DNA of 64,000 bases. Origin: Halalkalibacter oceani. GTDB taxonomy: Bacteria; Bacillota; Bacilli; Bacillales; Bacillaceae_D. The notes below the pieces were generated by a model. The model was not told where the DNA came from. It was given only the letters and a program-made list of their open reading frames with translations, and searched no databases. Every line of letters begins with the position of its first letter. Positions within the stretch are counted from its first letter, which is position 1. Positions 60,632 to 64,000 of the stretch are shown here, in pieces. Position numbers and translations under genes: made by a program. The stretch covers positions 133,001 through 197,000 of the forward strand of contig NZ_JBEPKD010000005.1 of the NCBI RefSeq assembly GCF_040544555.1, in the 5' to 3' direction.

Positions 60632-61555
60632 CTAAACCGTTTTTTTCATTCCGTTTAATGCCAGCAAATCTAACTCCTTCGTTATAAGATCAATTTCTGC
60701 TTTAATGCTTTCTTCGATCGGGACATTAGGGTTTCGAACATTAGCGGTAGAGATAATCCCACCGTCTTTTAATATTTGTTTATGGACCGACATTGCATAT
60801 TTCGCAAGTGTCCCGATACGAATTAAAGGTAAATGTTTATAAAAAAGCTTTTTAGCTTCATCTTGTTTCCCTTCATCAAACAGAGAGAATATTTTGACAC
60901 AGACATCTGGAAATTCACAAGCCGGCATTGTTCCGACAGCTCCTCTTCTTATTTCCTCAAACAGATACATCCCGTTTAAACCACCGAACACCTTTAATTT
61001 CCCTTCTGCTTTTTGTAATACTTCAGAAATTTTAATGGTAGTAGGGGGTGCCTCGACTTTAACATACTTAATATTCGGGCAATTTCGAGCTAATGTAACC
61101 ATTATTTCTACAGGGATAGTTACGCCTGACGCAATAGGGGCATCCTGCATCATAATTGGAATATTTACTACTTTTGCAATTTCAGCGAAGTATTCATAAA
61201 TTCGCTTTGCATCAGGCTTTACCATGTAGGGAGGAGTAACCATTAAAGCACTTGCCCCCATTTCTTCCGCCTTTTTACTATAATGAATTGCTTGTGCTAA
61301 GCCTGTTGCTCCAGTACCAAACACGATCGGTACTTTACCATTAACCTCTTTTATCACGATCTGACTTATAAGGTCTCTCTCCTCTTCCGTCAATGTATAC
61401 ATTTCACTTGCGTTGCCAAAAATCGCAATCCCGTCTACTCCGGCATCTAATTGAAATTGAATTAACCTTTCAAGGCTTTCAACATCAACTTCATAATTTT
61501 CATCAAATGGTGTTGCCAAAATTGGATAAACTCCCCTTAACTCTACATCCCTCAT
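60632..61555 (-). CDS. DapA/NanA-family pyruvate-dependent aldolase or dehydratase
   Basis: The 307-aa class I aldolase has FGNASEMYTLTEEER, VTPPYMVKP (catalytic Tyr), PNIKYVKVEAPPTTIKI (Schiff-base Lys) and FGGLNGMYLFEEIRRGAVGTMPAC. Catabolic members cleave or dehydrate 2-keto-3-deoxy sugar acids or keto-hydroxyglutarate. With the upstream enolase-superfamily gene (1 bp away) it forms a dehydratase-aldolase pair, so a lysine-biosynthesis role is unlikely. Confidence 0.88.
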   Translation of the reverse strand: MRDVELRGVYPILATPFDENYEVDVESLERLIQFQLDAGVDGIAIFGNASEMYTLTEEERDLISQIVIKEVNGKVPIVFGTGATGLAQAIHYSKKAEEMGASALMVTPPYMVKPDAKRIYEYFAEIAKVVNIPIMMQDAPIASGVTIPVEIMVTLARNCPNIKYVKVEAPPTTIKISEVLQKAEGKLKVFGGLNGMYLFEEIRRGAVGTMPACEFPDVCVKIFSLFDEGKQDEAKKLFYKHLPLIRIGTLAKYAMSVHKQILKDGGIISTANVRNPNVPIEESIKAEIDLITKELDLLALNGMKKTV

Positions 61556-61556
61556 T

Positions 61557-62726
61557 TTAATTACCCTCCTGAATTTTGGAATAATACCTTACTTTTTCTT
61601 CATCCACCGTGATCCCCAGGCCAGCACCTGAAGGAAGTTCATAGAAACCGCTTTCACAAACTAGGTCATTTGACACCAACTCATTAGCAAGCGGAAAAAC
61701 AGTTGGTTGATATTCAAGCATGTAAAAATTATGAATCGCAGCACTCACATGAAGAGTAGCAGCTATGCATACCCCTAGTCCAACACTAAGATGGGGTGCT
61801 ATCGGGATATTAAAAGCCTCAGCCATATCAGCAATTTTTTTGGCTTCCGTAATGCCTACTCTTCCTATATCCGGTTGTAAAATATCTCCTGCTCGTTTAA
61901 CCAGCCTTTCTTTAAATTGATATTTTGTCCGTTTTGCTTCCCCTATAGCGATCGGGATCGATGAGTGACTTACGACGAAACAATTCCCGTCTATATTTTC
62001 TGGTAAAACCGGTGCTTCGATAAACTGCACCTCATAAGCCTCCAGTTTCTTCGCTAAAGTTAGTGCTTCCTTAGGAGAGTAGTTCCAATGACAATCAACC
62101 ATAAAGTTAAGGTCAGGGAATTCTCTTTTTAATTCCGCTATGATGTGGACGTCCTCTTCTAGACTGAATCCAAGGTGTAACTTAATGTAATTGAAGTTTT
62201 TGTTTTGCCACTCACGTGCGAGTAGTTTCTTTTTGTCAATTGCTTTTTTTGGTAATCCTGAAACATAAGCCTGAATTTTTGTACGGTGGTTTCCTCCGAG
62301 TAAATTATAAATTGGTTGATTATATTTCTTACCCGCTATATCCCATAAGGCGATATCTATTGCGGTTATAGCATCCACCATGAAACCAGAAAAGTAACCA
62401 CGTTCTCTCATAGAGTTGTATAACTTATTCCAAATAACATCCATTTTACAAGGGTTTTCTCCAAGTAAATACGAGGCAAATAGTTTTTCTATGATCGTTG
62501 CGGATACTTCCGGTACGACAGGAGAAAGGCATTCTCCCCAGCCAACAATCCCTTGATCAGTTGTGATTTTCACTAATAATGTTTCTAGTTTCTTTGAATA
62601 AAATGATCGATATTCAGGACGTAAATAATAATCTGCTTCTGAAGTCTGCAGCCCGGTCGACTCCCCTAAATAAATGACACCCTTATCAATTTTTAGAGGA
62701 AACACTTCAATATTTGTTATTTCCAA
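61557..62726 (-). CDS. Enolase-superfamily sugar-acid dehydratase (mandelate racemase-like)
   Basis: I prefer TTG at 62726 (LEITNIEVFPLKI), 7 bp after GGAGGTGG; the ATG 33 bases earlier has no ribosome site and its codons spell the SD. This gives 389 aa. Residues: YIKLHLGF (K-x-H), FMVDCHWNYSP (Asp), QFIEAPVLPEN (Glu), IAIGEAKRTKYQF (Glu) and IPIAPHLSVGLG (His). The acid-sugar substrate is undefined. It is divergent from an IclR regulator with an operator in between. Confidence 0.88.
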   Translation of the reverse strand: MEITNIEVFPLKIDKGVIYLGESTGLQTSEADYYLRPEYRSFYSKKLETLLVKITTDQGIVGWGECLSPVVPEVSATIIEKLFASYLLGENPCKMDVIWNKLYNSMRERGYFSGFMVDAITAIDIALWDIAGKKYNQPIYNLLGGNHRTKIQAYVSGLPKKAIDKKKLLAREWQNKNFNYIKLHLGFSLEEDVHIIAELKREFPDLNFMVDCHWNYSPKEALTLAKKLEAYEVQFIEAPVLPENIDGNCFVVSHSSIPIAIGEAKRTKYQFKERLVKRAGDILQPDIGRVGITEAKKIADMAEAFNIPIAPHLSVGLGVCIAATLHVSAAIHNFYMLEYQPTVFPLANELVSNDLVCESGFYELPSGAGLGITVDEEKVRYYSKIQEGN

Positions 62727-62820
62727 TTCCCAACCACCTCCGTTAGCTTTAATGAACAAAATAGCACAATCGCAAAAATTAATCCCCCTTCATTAACAGA
62801 AGAAAAAACCACACCAAAAA

Positions 62821-62969
62821 TGGATATCTAATCCGTATAATGAAATTAAATCACAAAAAATAAACAATTTCAATTATTTTATTCTGGTTTTTTAAATAAA
62901 TACAGTGAATTGAAAGTATATGTTCATTTTTCATCGATTTTGTTTTATAATTTGGATATCAAATCCGTA
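62821..62969. promoter_or_regulatory. Paired operator copies between the enolase-family gene and the IclR gene
   Basis: TGGATATCTAATCCGTA (62821-62837) and TGGATATCAAATCCGTA (62953-62969) differ at one of 17 bases; each has GGAT and ATCC inverse ends. The second follows a TATAAT (62946-62951) and sits just before the regulator start. One copy faces each divergent gene, suggesting autoregulation and pathway control. Confidence 0.7.
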
Positions 62970-62993
62970 ATTATGAAAATGGTGGTGACCTTA

Positions 62994-63797
62994 ATGTCTA
63001 CTAACAATGGTAAATCTCAAAGCCTGGACAAAGCTTTACAATTATTAGAATGCTTTTCAGATGTAAACTTCGAATTAAGAGTTTCAGACTTTTGCAAAAT
63101 GTTGAATATGTCTCAAAGTAGTGTATCAAGATTAATTAACACCTTAGCAGATCGGGGTTTCGTTGAAAAAAATGATTTTTCTGGAGCTTACTACTTAGGA
63201 AAGAAAGTAATTTCTTTAGCCGGAATATCGCTGAATAATTATGAAATTAGAAAGCAAGCGTTACCAGAACTTCACAACTTGGAGAATAAAACAAACCTTA
63301 GTGCAAATTTAGCTATATTAGATCATACAAAAATGTTTTATTTGGCACATGTCGACAGTAAGAGGTCGCCAAAAATGTATACCTTAGTCGGGTACACAAA
63401 CCCCTTACATTCTACCGGAATAGGAAAAGTATTATTAGCTCATCTAGACGACGAGGAATTAAATCAAATTGTAAACGATATTCCTTTAACGCCCTATACA
63501 ATCAAAACAATCGATAATAAGCAAAAGTTACTAAAGGAATTAGAGCTGACTCGCAAAAGAGGTTATGCAATTGAGCTTGAGGAATTAGCATTGGGAAGAG
63601 CTTGCATTGCAGCTCCCGTGAGAAATAGAAGCGGCAAAGTAGTAGCTGGTGTTAGTCTCTCGGGACCTTTATCCGAAATCCGACTTGAGGAGCAACAAGA
63701 GGAGCTAGCAAAAATATTAATTGAAGCAACTGATTTAATCTCTATTAAAATGGGTTTCATGCACTCACCCAGCAACCTCTCTGAAATTAACTACTAA
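62994..63797 (+). CDS. IclR-family regulator of the TRAP-TAXI acid module
   Basis: The 267-aa product starts at MSTNNGKSQSLDKALQLLECF (SD GGTGGTGA); upstream in-frame codons overlap the operator. Winged helix at about 10-70 (LRVSDFCKMLNMSQSSVSRLINTLADRGF) and effector domain (MYTLVGYTNPLHSTGIGKVLLAHL, GYAIELEELALGRACIAAPVRNRSGKVVAGVSLSGP). It probably responds to an acid substrate or intermediate of the adjacent genes. Confidence 0.9.
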   Translation: MSTNNGKSQSLDKALQLLECFSDVNFELRVSDFCKMLNMSQSSVSRLINTLADRGFVEKNDFSGAYYLGKKVISLAGISLNNYEIRKQALPELHNLENKTNLSANLAILDHTKMFYLAHVDSKRSPKMYTLVGYTNPLHSTGIGKVLLAHLDDEELNQIVNDIPLTPYTIKTIDNKQKLLKELELTRKRGYAIELEELALGRACIAAPVRNRSGKVVAGVSLSGPLSEIRLEEQQEELAKILIEATDLISIKMGFMHSPSNLSEINY

Positions 63798-63818
63798 AAA
63801 CCTATGATAATTAATGGG

Positions 63819-63867
63819 CACCTTAAAAGTTGAACCGTCATCAACTTTTAAGGTGTTTTTGTTTTTT
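63819..63867 (+). terminator. Terminator after the IclR gene
   Basis: CACCTTAAAAGTTGA and TCAACTTTTAAGGTG pair perfectly over 15 bp with a 7-base loop, then T-rich DNA. Confidence 0.9.
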
Positions 63868-63904
63868 ATAACTACGAGATAGTTGTAAAAAACGTTCTGC
63901 AGCC

Positions 63905-64000
63905 CAATCGGATAGGAGGTTACTCATTAGTTGAGTAGCCGACCTTCCACACCACCGTACGTACCGTTCGGTATACGGCGGTTCCTAAGTTTACACCTTA
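63905..64000 (-). mobile_element. 3' end of a group II intron (domains V and VI), partial
   Basis: On the minus strand GGAACCGCCGTATACCGAAC, closing with GGTACGTACGGTGGT, folds like domain V: a CCGTA/TACGG stem, a two-base bulge and a short capped stem. It is followed by GGTCGGCTACTC and CTCCTATCCGAT, a domain VI-like end common in Bacillus introns. The reverse transcriptase gene would lie beyond 64000. A strong plus-strand terminator lies nearby (63819-63867), a setting liked by group IIC introns. Confidence 0.65.

Noticed and set aside
60632..61555. Naming this gene dapA (lysine biosynthesis)
   Set aside because: Its operon partners are an enolase-superfamily enzyme and a TRAP transporter, which point to a catabolic aldolase of the same superfamily.

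Overview
The window is chromosomal DNA of a spore-forming Bacillota, most likely an alkaliphilic or salt-tolerant Bacillaceae. The evidence is an intact sporulation block in the Bacillus order (dacF-spoIIAA-spoIIAB-sigF, then spoVAA-AB-AC-AD-AEB-AEA-AF, then lysA and ppiB), Bacillus-type ribosome binding sites, a sigma-G promoter, a sigma-D promoter and a lysine riboswitch. I cannot name the genus from sequence alone.

Region 1 (1 to about 15.7 kb) is the late right arm of a prophage or phage-tail-like element and is visibly AT-rich. It holds two tail appendage or fibre genes, then a self-contained cassette of csrA and a complete flagellin gene. That cassette has its own sigma-D promoter, a leader with two CsrA-type GGA sites and a terminator. 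Next come two receptor-binding proteins that share a scaffold but carry different inserts (a seven-bladed propeller and a discoidin-like domain). A subtilisin-like protease with three SLH domains and a lysis module (XhlA-like, LLH-type holin, M15 endolysin) follow. The arm ends with an oppositely transcribed accessory block: a 115-aa unknown, a solitary Cas8c (Csd1)-like protein that stops where the C-terminal small-subunit (Cas11c) region should begin, and an orphan recombinase-type zinc ribbon. The Cas8c-like gene and the csrA-flagellin cassette are the two most unusual things here.

Region 2 (15.7 to 27.2 kb) is core chromosome: ppiB, lysA behind an L-box, the spoVA operon behind a sigma-G promoter, and the sigF operon. 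A dinB-like gene and a decayed IS1182-type transposase fragment lie between spoVAA and sigF.

Region 3 (27.2 to 48.3 kb) is a large sugar-acid catabolic island, all on the minus strand. From dgoD (upstream) it runs: D-galactonate dehydratase, KDG-type kinase, KDPG-type aldolase, a LarA-like racemase or epimerase, a hydroxyacid dehydrogenase, and a three-part TRAP transporter with two cre-like sites in front. These are followed by an unknown permease, a 723-aa IlvD/Edd-family dehydratase, a TIM-barrel-like unknown, an IclR regulator, a KdaD-like dehydratase, alpha-ketoglutarate semialdehyde dehydrogenase, a second hydroxyacid dehydrogenase, an FAH-family enzyme and an iron alcohol dehydrogenase. 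It therefore pairs a phosphorylative (De Ley-Doudoroff) route with a non-phosphorylative (Weimberg-type) route.

Region 4 (48.3 to 57 kb) is mixed: a second IS1182-type scar, an Ohr-type peroxidase, an MBL-fold hydrolase, a small lipoprotein, an unknown regulator divergent from an acyl-CoA dehydrogenase with an operator between them, and a metQNI operon led by an iron alcohol dehydrogenase-family gene.

Region 5 (57.4 to 64 kb) is AT-rich again. It is a compact second acid-uptake module: a fused TRAP permease with a TAXI binding protein, a DapA-family aldolase, an enolase-superfamily dehydratase and a divergent IclR regulator with two matching operator copies. The 3' end of a group II intron enters from beyond position 64000.
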